Assembly (NCBI RefSeq): GCF_018122595.1
Contig: NZ_JAGRQH010000008.1
Span: forward strand, 1 to 64,000
DNA: 64,000 nt
Source: Neokomagataea anthophila
GTDB lineage: Bacteria; Pseudomonadota; Alphaproteobacteria; Acetobacterales; Acetobacteraceae
Direction: 5' to 3'
The notes beneath the pieces were generated by a model. That model was not told the DNA's origin, ran no database searches, and saw only the letters and a list, made by a program, of their open reading frames with translations. Position numbers and translations under genes: made by a program. Below are positions 28,362-37,338 of the stretch, piece after piece (the first letter of the stretch is position 1; every line of letters starts with the position of its first letter).

Positions 28362-28991
28362 TTAGTGGTGCCATGCTGTTCCGGTATAGAAAAAACGTCC
28401 GAGCCCTGCTGTGAAGAGCAGGCAGCCATAGAGTGAGTGTTCAAGGCATGCCAGCCGCAATGAACGGTGCTGTGCATAGTCTTGGGCGAAGAGAAATCCG
28501 CCAATGAGGCACAGAGCGATTGCGATGGGGTTGAGAAATAAAATATGAGCAAACCCAAAAGTGATGGCGCTCATGAAAATGAGAGTGGTTGTTTTGTTGA
28601 AGGAGGTTGCATAGCGGGTGAATAGGAAGTGTCTGTACAGTACCTCTTGGGGCCATACTGATAAAAGTGGGTAAAGTAGTAATACGAGGATCCATAATTT
28701 AGGGTTTGTGCGCGGTAGTGATAAAAAATCATGTGGGAATATAAAGCGCGTTAGCAGCAATAGGCATGGGGCGAGTACTGCAAAGCGCAGTAAGAGACGT
28801 TTGAAGTGTGGTGTGAGGGGGCGAACAGGAGCAGGGGCATGGTGGCGGGTACACCACCATGCGAGGCCAGCTGAAACCCAGAGGGTGCCAAAGAGGATTT
28901 GCGGGTTTCGGAGCATTAAGAGTGCAATGGGGCCGCCGATGAAGAGCAATACACATTCAACCATGAGGCGATAATGTCTAGGTGGTGTCAT
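28362..28991 (-). CDS. CPBP family intramembrane protease
   Basis: A 210-residue integral membrane protein from the ATG at 28991. An in-frame start at 29084 adds 31 residues that do not look like the family. The CPBP motifs are present: WPQEVLYRHFLF, containing the conserved E-x3-R, and a later FGFAHILFLN with the conserved histidine. Six or so hydrophobic helices are visible. Members are glutamic-type membrane proteases, some involved in bacteriocin immunity or prenylated-protein processing. No partner is evident. It converges on the serine hydrolase gene with an 11-base gap and no terminator. Confidence 0.75.
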   Translation of the reverse strand: MTPPRHYRLMVECVLLFIGGPIALLMLRNPQILFGTLWVSAGLAWWCTRHHAPAPVRPLTPHFKRLLLRFAVLAPCLLLLTRFIFPHDFLSLPRTNPKLWILVLLLYPLLSVWPQEVLYRHFLFTRYATSFNKTTTLIFMSAITFGFAHILFLNPIAIALCLIGGFLFAQDYAQHRSLRLACLEHSLYGCLLFTAGLGRFFYTGTAWHH

Positions 28992-29265
28992 AGTCGGTGG
29001 AACCCTTGAAATAATGCGTAGATATAAGGTGGCAACGTAGGGCACGAGGTGCAGTTTGCGCTGAATGTGCACAATGCGGCTCATAATTTTGTGTATGGCA
29101 TTATCTGGTGTGATGTTTCGAAGAGAGGCGCATGATTGTCTGTGTGCCCACTCTATGAAATCATGAGAAAAGTAGCGTCTTTGTCTGTAGCTATCATGTT
29201 GGATGATGTTTCTGGAATGACGGTAGAGGTGATTTCCTTGGGGATAAGCAGTGCGGAGAATGTTT

Positions 29266-29299
29266 GAGCCATTTTCTCAATGAAGTGATAAAATGGCTC
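29266..29299 (-). terminator. Hairpin after the TonB receptor gene
   Basis: GAGCCATTTT (29266-29275) and AAAATGGCTC (29290-29299) form a perfect 10-base stem 30 bases beyond the receptor stop. The rest of the 337-base gap 28992-29328 shows no gene I can support. Confidence 0.5.
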
Positions 29300-29328
29300 G
29301 CTGGTGTGCTGAATGCGTCTGGTGGTGG

Positions 29329-31746
29329 TTAGTAATTCACTCTTGCAATAAAGCCAAAATTGCGTGGTTGGGTGACGTAGGCATACCATGCACCGTTACC
29401 GCTTACGCCACTGCCTTGTACGACTTGGCTTATGCGGCGTTCATCGGTTGCATTATTAATAAAGCCACTAATATCCCAGCGCCCTTGGTGGTCACGCAGG
29501 CCAAAATTCACGTTTAGCGTGCCGTAACCGGGTACCCAGCCGTAAACTGAGTTGTTCGCTGATGTGTTTTCGCGCGTGTTGTAATTATAGCTTCCGCCAA
29601 AGTAAGCATCGGTTTGGCTACGGCCAATTTTGCCGATGCTGTGATAATATTGTGCAGATGCAGAGAGGGCCCAACGCGGCACGAAGGGGATTTGTGTATG
29701 CGCCAGACTATATACCCCTGTTGAAGCGATTTCTGTTGGAGCAATGGTGCTGTATTCTAAGAACTGCGCGTCATTATAAGAGGCGGAGAGAGTCGTGATG
29801 AGGTTGGGGAGGGGGCTGTAGTGTATGTCTGCTTCTGCACCGCGTACGCGTACTTTAGGGGCGCTGCTGAGATATGATAACAACGCGCCCTGAAATTCAC
29901 GTACGGCGGTGACTTGATAATTGTGGTCATTCGTTTGGTATAGTGCGCCAGCGAATAATAAGCGCCCTTGAAGAGTGGTTAATTTTGCGCCGACCTCAAA
30001 GGAATCATCAGTTTCTTTCCCAACATTGGGTGAGACTGCACCGCTGGCAATTTGTTGTGCGGAGAGTGGGGTGAGGTTTAGTCCACCTGATTTTCCGCCA
30101 TGTGCATAACGGCCATAGAGCATTAGATCTTGTGTTGGGTGATATTGTAGAGCGACTTGTCCTGTAACAAAGCCATTATCTAAATGCCCGGCAAAATGGT
30201 TGTTGGCTCCGTAGACATTCCAAATTTTTTGGGCTGAGGCGAGGGAAGTTACTGCTGATGAGTAAGAAGATGGTGCTTCTTGCCACTGGGAAAAGCTACC
30301 TGTTTTTACGCCATAATTATAGCGTGCTCCTGTTACGATATCGAATTTTTTTGAGAGATGCCATGTGCCGTCTGAATAGAGGGCATAGTAATTTGTCGTT
30401 GGTTGAGCGTAGCTGCGTACGTTGTAACCATTTAATGCATTGCTTGCTTGTGTAGCGGTCACGCCGGAGACTGGGGTGGCGGAAGTGCCATAGCCAAACC
30501 ATGTGCCTGCATCGGAGCCGTAAGCCTGATCACCAGCAACATCATTCTCTTGCCACAAATAGAAAGCGCCTAGGCGATAATCAAGCAGTGTTCCCCAGTG
30601 GTTTGCAAAGCGAAATTCTTGGCTGAATTGGCGTTGATTGACTTTAAGGTTGGTATTGGTTTGTGCGTTAATGCCGTTAAGGTCACCATCATTCAAAGGC
30701 CACCAATTCCAAGCGCGGTAAGCGGTAATGGAGGAAAGGGTGAAGCCTGCATGGTGCCAGTTGGCCTGTGCGGAGAGGCCCATGTCTTCTTGGTTGGCTT
30801 GGCTGAGAGAGTCACGGTCAATGGTATAGGGCGTGTCTGACGGGGCGACTGGCGTGTAGTGAGACCAAGCCGCTCTTTGTAAAAGGTTGCCACCAATAAT
30901 CGTTCCATCTGTTTTGCGCGTTACTATTTTATAGAGGCTTCCAGAGCAGCAATTTTCACGGAGGTGGCTGTAATCACCAATGAGACGCACATCAATTTCA
31001 TCTGTGGGTTGATAGAGTATTTGTGTTCTTACTGAACGGTTTGTCACGCCGTTAATATCGCCGCCGCCCGATAGATTATGGACCCAGCCGCTATAAGCAT
31101 AGCCGAGTGTATCGATACGAACGGCTAATGTATTTTTGATGAGCGGTGTGGAGATGCCAACGGACCAACGGTTGTAATTATAATTTCCGGCCCCGGCTTC
31201 TGCGGTGATATGCCGCGTATATAAGTCTGGTGCGGTGGTGGTGAGTTCAATCGCACCAGCCGTTGTGACCATGCCACCTGCTGTGCCAGAGGGGCCGCGT
31301 AATACGGTAATACCGTTTAACCCTGGTAAGTCAGACATGGCGGTTGCGGGGCGGGGGCGGTAAACGCCATCCACATAAACGGCAACGCCGCCTTCAATTC
31401 CGTCTGTTGCGCCGGTGCCTGCGGCTCCTAATCCACGAATGTTAATGGCTGAAACGCGCGGGTTTGCGATGTTGAATTGCACGGTTGGTAGCAGGCGTGT
31501 CGCCTGCGTCAGGTTGGTAATATGTTCGGCTTTAAGCTGGCGAGCATCAACGCGCGTGGCGGCTTGTGAGATATGCTGTAGTTCGCGCGTTTTATGGTCG
31601 ATCGTATGTGCGGCTCGTTGGTTGGAACTGGCTGTTACGCTGATATTTTCTGCATGTTGCGATGCATCGATGCTTTTGGGCTGAGCGGCGAGGGCATAGT
31701 GAAAGGAGGCCAGTGTGGTGGCCGCGTACAGCATTTTTTTGTTCAT
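29329..31746 (-). CDS. TonB-dependent outer-membrane receptor
   Basis: The product is 805 residues from the ATG at 31746, chosen because it begins a clean signal peptide (MNKKMLYAATTLASFHYALA). A plug domain follows (residues about 60-180), including INIRGLGAAGTGATDGIEGGVAVYVDG. A 22-strand barrel then ends in the aromatic C-terminus ARVNY expected of outer-membrane proteins. It imports a ligand using TonB energy. As the last gene of the minus-strand sulfur operon, it probably brings in a sulfate ester or sulfonate rather than iron. Ligand identity is inferred from context only. Confidence 0.87.
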   Translation of the reverse strand: MNKKMLYAATTLASFHYALAAQPKSIDASQHAENISVTASSNQRAAHTIDHKTRELQHISQAATRVDARQLKAEHITNLTQATRLLPTVQFNIANPRVSAINIRGLGAAGTGATDGIEGGVAVYVDGVYRPRPATAMSDLPGLNGITVLRGPSGTAGGMVTTAGAIELTTTAPDLYTRHITAEAGAGNYNYNRWSVGISTPLIKNTLAVRIDTLGYAYSGWVHNLSGGGDINGVTNRSVRTQILYQPTDEIDVRLIGDYSHLRENCCSGSLYKIVTRKTDGTIIGGNLLQRAAWSHYTPVAPSDTPYTIDRDSLSQANQEDMGLSAQANWHHAGFTLSSITAYRAWNWWPLNDGDLNGINAQTNTNLKVNQRQFSQEFRFANHWGTLLDYRLGAFYLWQENDVAGDQAYGSDAGTWFGYGTSATPVSGVTATQASNALNGYNVRSYAQPTTNYYALYSDGTWHLSKKFDIVTGARYNYGVKTGSFSQWQEAPSSYSSAVTSLASAQKIWNVYGANNHFAGHLDNGFVTGQVALQYHPTQDLMLYGRYAHGGKSGGLNLTPLSAQQIASGAVSPNVGKETDDSFEVGAKLTTLQGRLLFAGALYQTNDHNYQVTAVREFQGALLSYLSSAPKVRVRGAEADIHYSPLPNLITTLSASYNDAQFLEYSTIAPTEIASTGVYSLAHTQIPFVPRWALSASAQYYHSIGKIGRSQTDAYFGGSYNYNTRENTSANNSVYGWVPGYGTLNVNFGLRDHQGRWDISGFINNATDERRISQVVQGSGVSGNGAWYAYVTQPRNFGFIARVNY

Positions 31747-31886
31747 GATGAGGATGTCGCTATCTGTAAGGAGGGTTAAATATCGGCGGGGGCGCAATCT
31801 GCGTCAGATACGACAGGTCATTGAAACATCTCTATGTTGGATGATTTGACCTGCAACCGTATGAGGAGGTTGCAGGGAAAAAAGGT

Positions 31887-32792
31887 TTAGTGGCTGGTGA
31901 GCGCTAGGCTTTCACGGCCGTCTGGTCCTATTGGAGTTTCCCCCTCGACCGTGCTGCGGCGTAATAAACGCGGTTCATTGCCGTAGTCATTAATAGCGCG
32001 GTGTTGTGTTGCGCGGTTATCCCAGATGGCGACATCCCCAGGCTGCCAGCTCCAACGTACGATATTGTCCTGAGAAACAATGTGATCTTGTAGAATTTCT
32101 AGAATGCGCCGACTGTCACGTAGGCTAATTCCTTGAAATTTCTTTACAAAATGACCGAGCAAGAGAGTGCGCTCACCTGTTTCTGGGTGGATGCGGACGA
32201 CGGGGTGTTCGGTTTCATAGTTTTCACGTGTGAAAACGCCGTGATATTCTAAGGCCTTGGCGCTGATGGTTGCCCGGTGTGCCGCGTAATCATAGCTGTT
32301 GGTATGCACAGCTCTGAGTGTTTCCGCGAGGTGCTGTAAGGGTTCGGGTAGGCTTTCATAAGCTGCGGTGGTGTTGGCCCAGACGGTATCCCCGCCCGCT
32401 TCTGGGGTTACGACCGCTCGTAAAACAGAGAGCTTGGGATAGTTCGGCAGGAAGGTCATATCGGTATGCCAGCTATCGGCCCGTGCCCCTTTTTTACTAT
32501 CGACTGAGAAGACAGCCTGCGTGCCTTCAGCAGATGGTACCGTGGGGTGTGGGACAATTGTGCCAAAACGTTGAGCGAAGCGTTCTTGTTCAGCATCACT
32601 TAAATGGTTTTGGTTTCGAAAGAATAGGACTTTATGACGGCTTAATGCCTGTGTGATAGACGTGAATGTTTCATCGTCTAGGTCGGCTGCAAGACGAATG
32701 CCTTGGATTTCTGCCCCGAGAGACCCTGCAACACGACGTATGTTCAAGGGCGAAGCAACATGTGCGGTATTTGGTTCAAGTGTTTCAGACAT
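31887..32792 (-). CDS. TauD/AtsK-type 2-oxoglutarate-dependent dioxygenase
   Basis: This 301-residue Fe(II)/2-oxoglutarate oxygenase has the facial triad H109-x-D111 (SWHTDMTF) and H264 (ATQHRAINDYG), with an arginine-rich LLRRSTVEG segment for oxoglutarate. Overall it resembles alkylsulfatase AtsK and taurine dioxygenase TauD, which release sulfite or sulfate oxidatively. The adjoining ssuBC transporter, TonB receptor and arylsulfatase point to sulfur scavenging. The AtsK and TauD substrates cannot be separated by eye. Confidence 0.85.
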   Translation of the reverse strand: MSETLEPNTAHVASPLNIRRVAGSLGAEIQGIRLAADLDDETFTSITQALSRHKVLFFRNQNHLSDAEQERFAQRFGTIVPHPTVPSAEGTQAVFSVDSKKGARADSWHTDMTFLPNYPKLSVLRAVVTPEAGGDTVWANTTAAYESLPEPLQHLAETLRAVHTNSYDYAAHRATISAKALEYHGVFTRENYETEHPVVRIHPETGERTLLLGHFVKKFQGISLRDSRRILEILQDHIVSQDNIVRWSWQPGDVAIWDNRATQHRAINDYGNEPRLLRRSTVEGETPIGPDGRESLALTSH

Positions 32793-32842
32793 GAGGTCAA
32801 ATTCCTTGAAAAGAGTAGAGATGAAGGGCGATATCGGCGTTT

Positions 32843-33673
32843 TTACGCCGACTTCCAGCGTGTGAGGTGGGTTTCCACGCGCTGTAGAAGGAAGTTCACG
32901 CTGCCGCCAATGACAGACAGCACGAAGATGGCCGCGTACATTTGCGGAATATCGAAATCGAGTTGTGCGGCATTTACGAGGTACCCAAGTCCTGCGCGGG
33001 CTCCGACCATTTCAGCCGCGACTAAAACGAGTAGTGCTGCAGCTGAAGCGAGGCGAATGCCGGTGAAAATGCTGGGTAACGATGCAGGAAGAATGACGCG
33101 TGTGAACAGGCTTCGGCGGGTTAACCCCATTGCGCGTCCGGCTTTGATCCATAGTGGGTCAACGCCTTGCACGCCGTTAATGGTACCGAGGAAAATGGGC
33201 CAAATAGCTGCGTAAAACACCATGGCAATTTTAGAGGACTGACCGATACCTAAAAGCAGGGTAAAGACGGGTAATAAGGCCAGAGCAGAGGTGTTCCGCA
33301 AAATTTCTAAGGCAGGGCCGATTGTTTCGCGTAGTATTTGTGATGTGCCAACGAATAGTCCTGCGGGGATACCGACAAGTAGAGCGAAGACTAGACCCGG
33401 CAATACACGTGAGAGACTAGACGCAGTGTGTTGCCAAAGCTGCCCGTTCTCCGTCATTTGCGTGAGTGCTGTCAGCACATGAGATAATGGTGGTACAAAG
33501 AGCGGGTCTAGTACACCAAGGGTCGGTAAAACCTGCCAGAGTATGAGCAGAATTGAAATGCCGAATGCGCCGCGTAATGTTTTGCGAGAAAAAGTAAACT
33601 CCATGCCAAAGCGTTTATTGGGATGCAGCAATGTGGGGGCTTCAGATACGCTATTATAGGTGGTGGTATTCAT
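32843..33673 (-). CDS. ssuC: ABC transporter permease, SsuC/TauC family
   Basis: A 276-residue inner-membrane permease with about six helices. The EAA-like cytoplasmic loop is KAGRAMGLTRRSLFTRVILPASLPSIFTGIR. It matches sulfonate/nitrate/taurine importers in length and layout. Its start overlaps the stop of the ATPase gene by four bases, and the dioxygenase begins 50 bases after it. Substrate specificity is inferred from neighbours. Confidence 0.88.
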   Translation of the reverse strand: MNTTTYNSVSEAPTLLHPNKRFGMEFTFSRKTLRGAFGISILLILWQVLPTLGVLDPLFVPPLSHVLTALTQMTENGQLWQHTASSLSRVLPGLVFALLVGIPAGLFVGTSQILRETIGPALEILRNTSALALLPVFTLLLGIGQSSKIAMVFYAAIWPIFLGTINGVQGVDPLWIKAGRAMGLTRRSLFTRVILPASLPSIFTGIRLASAAALLVLVAAEMVGARAGLGYLVNAAQLDFDIPQMYAAIFVLSVIGGSVNFLLQRVETHLTRWKSA

Positions 33674-34515
33674 GAGAGGCCCCCGTTATGGAGGGCGTAG
33701 CGTGGAGTTAGGCTGGTTCTAATGTATTGGCGTAATGCGGCGTAATCCGCAGATGAGCGAATAGTGTCGATGTCACTATCGGCAGTAAAGGGAAGATCTA
33801 GTATATCTATCACGCGGCCGGGAGAAGCGCCAAGAATGGCGATACGTTGTCCGAGTACGAGTGCTTCATCAATATCATGCGTAATAAACATGATGGTCAT
33901 GCCGGTGCGCTGCCATAAACTACGGAGTTCTATTTGTAGTGTTTCACGGCTTTGAGCATCTAGTGCACCAAATGGCTCATCCATCAGTAAGACTTTGGGT
34001 TCTACAGATAGGGCGCGTGCAATAGCGATGCGCTGTTTCATACCGCCCGAGAGTTGATGTGGGTATCGATCAGCGCTTTGCTGTAGGCCGACAAGGCTTA
34101 AAGCTTGGTCCGCTCTGATCGTATGTTGGCGTCGATCAATTCCGGCAGCATCCAATGCCAAGATGATGTTGTCTCGTGCTGATTTCCACGGAAAAAGAGC
34201 GTAATTTTGAAAGACAACCGAGCGCTCTGGTCCGGGACCAGAAACGGAACTGCCGTCTAGTAAAACCTCACCGTGTGTTGGTGCAGAAAGTCCAGCAGCG
34301 AGGTCAAGAAGTGTGGATTTTCCGCTGCCGCTAGGGCCAACGATAACGAGAAACTCACCGGCCTCAAGAGAGAGGTTTAGGTTCTCTAAGACGATCGTGG
34401 AGCACGTTTCTTTGGCACTAGGAGGAAAAGATTTCGTGATCGCGTCAAAGCGGAGCTTTGGGGGGGCGGGGCTTGTTGTCGGCACGATTCCTCTTCCTTT
34501 CTTTGTGTTTTTCAA
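33670..34515 (-). CDS. ssuB: ABC transporter ATP-binding protein, SsuB/TauB family
   Basis: The 281-residue ATPase has Walker A GPSGSGKST, the signature LSGGMKQR, Walker B VLLMDEPFGALD and the H-loop FITHDIDEAL. The MKQRIAIARALSVEPKVLLMDEPFGALDAQ region is standard for the sulfonate/nitrate/taurine subfamily. It is the first gene of the minus-strand operon. The upstream binding protein gene is on the other strand. Confidence 0.9.
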   Translation of the reverse strand: MKNTKKGRGIVPTTSPAPPKLRFDAITKSFPPSAKETCSTIVLENLNLSLEAGEFLVIVGPSGSGKSTLLDLAAGLSAPTHGEVLLDGSSVSGPGPERSVVFQNYALFPWKSARDNIILALDAAGIDRRQHTIRADQALSLVGLQQSADRYPHQLSGGMKQRIAIARALSVEPKVLLMDEPFGALDAQSRETLQIELRSLWQRTGMTIMFITHDIDEALVLGQRIAILGASPGRVIDILDLPFTADSDIDTIRSSADYAALRQYIRTSLTPRYALHNGGLS

Positions 34516-34597
34516 ATATTACTCAAGTGTTATGTTGATATCTCATAATGATATGAGTCAAGGTGAATTGTATTAATTAAGGAGATAAATTTGTTAA
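34516..34597. promoter_or_regulatory. Divergent sulfur-locus promoter with inverted repeat
   Basis: The 82-base AT-rich spacer drives both arms of the sulfur locus. It contains CTCATA-ATGA-TATGAG (34542-34557), a perfect six-base inverted repeat that could be an operator. I cannot assign the regulator, although LysR-type CysB/Cbl proteins are the usual ones. Confidence 0.5.
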
Positions 34598-35611
34598 ATG
34601 AATAAATTAACTATAAAAAGGCGTGAATTATCGTGTTTGCTCGTAGCCCCTTTTGTATTGCGAAAAGCTTGGGCGCGGGGGGCTGACCCTGCGAAAGAAC
34701 GTGTTTTGCGTTATCAGGGCTGGGCGGGGACGGTTTTGGCGGCTGAATTGGCTGAGGCACTTGGCTATCTTGGTGCGCTACGCTTGCAATGGGTTGGCAA
34801 TACAGCAAGTGGCCCTGTTGATTTACAAGCGGCAACTACGGGTGATACGGAGTTCGCTAGTGCGTTTAATGGTCCCATTATGAAGATGATTGGGGCTGGA
34901 GCACCGGTGAAGGCAGTTTATGCTTATGGTGGTACCGCTCCTCATGAGTGCTCGGGTATTATTGTGCCGGAGGCTTCTTCCATTCGAAATCCGCGTGATT
35001 TGATTGGCCGTTCTGTTGCAATTAATACTCTGCGTGCTCAGCAAGAGTGTTTTGTGGATCAATACCTTGTTGCTGCTGGATTAACGGCACGTGAGATTGA
35101 GCAAGTCACTCTTGTATCTGTGCCGCCGCCGCTGGTCGAAGCTGCGCTGAGGCATAAGCGGGTTGATGCTGCCGTGCTCTCGACTTTTTTTCGCGATACG
35201 GCTTTAGCGCGTGGTGGATTGCGTGAATTGAGCACGGATATTGCTCTGTATGGTTCGTCCAATATGGACAGCGTGATCTTGAGGGAGAGCTATATACGCG
35301 AGCATCCTGATGATGCAGCTCATTTTGTGCAGGCTAGTGCGCGTGCAATTCGTTGGATGCAAGTGACGCCGCGTGCGGAAGTAACGGCATTAATGACTCG
35401 TATTATCCAATCCCGAAAACGTGGTGAAAGCATTTTACCAACTCAGTTTTGGCAGAATGCCAGCGTTATTACGCCCGGGGGGTATATGACGGAGCAGGAC
35501 TTTTCGCGGTTTCAGTCTTGGTATGGATGGAGGGGGGATACACGCACAGCCTCTCTGAACGCCAAGACATTGTTTACAAATGCTTTTAATCCTTACGCCG
35601 AAGGTGCATGA
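34598..35611 (+). CDS. Periplasmic binding protein for sulfonate or sulfate ester (SsuA-like)
   Basis: The 337-residue protein starts with an export signal containing KRRELSCLLVAPFVL, possibly twin-arginine. The following NMT1/SsuA-like fold includes TTGDTEFASAFNGPIMKMIGAG, VPEASSIRNPRDLIGRSVAIN and RHKRVDAAVLSTFF. It would deliver substrate to the SsuBC transporter encoded on the other strand. Its last bases overlap the sulfatase start (ATGA), so the two are translationally coupled. AGGAG is 13 bases before the ATG, a long spacing. Confidence 0.85.
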   Translation: MNKLTIKRRELSCLLVAPFVLRKAWARGADPAKERVLRYQGWAGTVLAAELAEALGYLGALRLQWVGNTASGPVDLQAATTGDTEFASAFNGPIMKMIGAGAPVKAVYAYGGTAPHECSGIIVPEASSIRNPRDLIGRSVAINTLRAQQECFVDQYLVAAGLTAREIEQVTLVSVPPPLVEAALRHKRVDAAVLSTFFRDTALARGGLRELSTDIALYGSSNMDSVILRESYIREHPDDAAHFVQASARAIRWMQVTPRAEVTALMTRIIQSRKRGESILPTQFWQNASVITPGGYMTEQDFSRFQSWYGWRGDTRTASLNAKTLFTNAFNPYAEGA

Positions 35612-37023
35612 GAATGCCTCAATTTACGAAACGACGTCAGTTCCTTGTGGGGGCGACAAGCCTTAGTATTGGTGCTTTCGCGCCGTCTATTCATGCGTCG
35701 ATTACGAAGCGACCTAATATTGTTTTCATCCTTGCAGATGACCTTGGCTATGCTGATGTCTCGTGCTTTGGGAATCCGGGCTTTACGACACCGGCGATTG
35801 ATCGCATTGCCGCAGGTGGTATAAAATTAAAGCGAGCATACGCGAACTCTGCTGTATGCTCAGCAACTCGCACAGCATTGATTACAGGGCGTTATCAAGA
35901 TCGGTTGGCATGTGGTCTTGAAGAGCCAATTGCCTTTTCGACGCGTAAGGATTTGGGGTTGCCGCCGGGTTTGCCGACCTTGCCAGAACAATTGCGCCAG
36001 CATGGCTATCAGACGGCTCTCGTTGGAAAGTGGCATTTGGGGGCTCCACCAAGCTTTGGGCCTTTGAAAAGTGGGTATGAACATTTTTATGGTATATCAG
36101 GCGGTGCAGCAGATTACTTTACGCATCAGGCGCAGCCGGGACATGATCAGTTTTATGATGATGCAAAGTTAACGTATGATCATGGTTATTTAACAACGCT
36201 TCTTGGTGATCGTGCGACACGCTTGCTAGAAGAGTTTTCATCACATCAAAAACCATTTTTCTTGAGTTTGCATTTCAATGCTCCTCATTGGCCGTGGGAA
36301 GGGCCTCATGATGAGGCTGAGTCTCAACGTATCCATGGAAAAATCGGTGATTTTGATGGTGGGACGCAAGCGACTTATGGGCGCATGGTTAAGGCTATGG
36401 ACGATGAGGTTGGACGTGTTCTGGAGACGTTGGATCGTTTGAAGCTGAGCGATAACACGATTATTGTGTTCACGAGCGATAATGGCGGCGAACGTTTCTC
36501 AGATATTTGGCCGTTTACTGGAATGAAAGGGGAATTGCTGGAAGGCGGATTGAGGGTGCCAGCAGTGGTTCGTTGGCCGGGTGTTATTCAGGCCGGGAGT
36601 GAGAGTGAGCAAGCAGTCATTACGATGGATTGGTTACCGACCTTCTTAGCTGCGGCCGGCATTGTTCCGGATAAAAATTTTGCACCTGATGGACGTGATG
36701 TGGGAAATTTCTTGCGTGACCCGGCGCAACGGGAAGATCGTATTTTTTCGTGGCGTTACAAAAAGAATGATCAGCATGCTCATATGGAGGGGCAGTATAA
36801 ATATCTTAAAATAGGTGAGAATGAGTTTTTGTTTGATGTGGTGGCAGATCCGCGGGAGCGCGCGAATCTGAAAGCGCGCTTGCCTGATGTATTTGCGCGA
36901 CTGCGCAAGAGTTGGGCGGAATGGAATGCGCAGATGTTACCCTTTCCGGAAAAAAGTTATTCTTGGGGAGCAGATGGTGCACATTTTGCAGATCATTATG
37001 GGGTTCCATCAGACGATTTGTAA
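35608..37023 (+). CDS. Tat-exported arylsulfatase (formylglycine type)
   Basis: A 471-residue sulfatase with a twin-arginine signal (TKRRQFLVGATSLSIGAFAP). Metal-binding residues are in NIVFILADDLGYADVSCFG. The nucleophile motif is C84-S-A-T-R88, with Ala in the position usually held by Pro, followed by TALITGRY. GKWHLG and FTSDNGG are also typical. The cysteine must be converted to formylglycine by a maturase not encoded here. It would hydrolyse sulfate esters outside the cytoplasm and feed sulfate or residual organics to the coupled transporter. Confidence 0.93.
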   Translation: MRMPQFTKRRQFLVGATSLSIGAFAPSIHASITKRPNIVFILADDLGYADVSCFGNPGFTTPAIDRIAAGGIKLKRAYANSAVCSATRTALITGRYQDRLACGLEEPIAFSTRKDLGLPPGLPTLPEQLRQHGYQTALVGKWHLGAPPSFGPLKSGYEHFYGISGGAADYFTHQAQPGHDQFYDDAKLTYDHGYLTTLLGDRATRLLEEFSSHQKPFFLSLHFNAPHWPWEGPHDEAESQRIHGKIGDFDGGTQATYGRMVKAMDDEVGRVLETLDRLKLSDNTIIVFTSDNGGERFSDIWPFTGMKGELLEGGLRVPAVVRWPGVIQAGSESEQAVITMDWLPTFLAAAGIVPDKNFAPDGRDVGNFLRDPAQREDRIFSWRYKKNDQHAHMEGQYKYLKIGENEFLFDVVADPRERANLKARLPDVFARLRKSWAEWNAQMLPFPEKSYSWGADGAHFADHYGVPSDDL

Positions 37024-37338
37024 TACAGTGCGGTAAGTTGAAAATGAGCCCATGTGCAGTGTTGTGCATGGGCGTTTAGATGTTCGTTGAGAAAAATATA
37101 TTATTGTATTTTGATTTGAATATAGATTTTCATTTTGTGCGTTTTAATCGTTTGTTTTGAATTGTTTTTTAGATTTGAAGTGCAGTTGCCATCAGGAATG
37201 GAAATGCGTGCTATTCGGTGGTGTGGGGTTCAAGACACAGTTCATAATTCTATGCGTCGTATGTCTTGGGAGGATGGCAAGATCGGTGCATATCATGCGC
37301 CAAGAATGAGAAGAGCGGTGTGAAGAGGGGGCCAGTGC
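37024..37338. other. 315-base gap after the sulfatase
   Basis: It contains the sulfatase terminator at its left end and an AT-rich middle, with presumed promoter elements for the aldolase. A 62-codon frame at 37135-37323 has no start signal or recognisable sequence, so I do not call it. Confidence 0.5.
37048..37073 (+). terminator. Probable terminator after the sulfatase
   Basis: GCCCATG (37048-37054) pairs with CATGGGC (37067-37073) 25 bases after the stop. The hairpin is followed by GTTTAG. Confidence 0.55.

Noticed and set aside
29153-29389. 78-codon minus-strand frame after the TonB receptor
   Set aside because: It overlaps the end of the receptor gene and contains the terminator hairpin.
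37135-37323. 62-codon frame before the aldolase
   Set aside because: No ribosome site, odd residue mix and no similarity recognised. It is more likely leader sequence.
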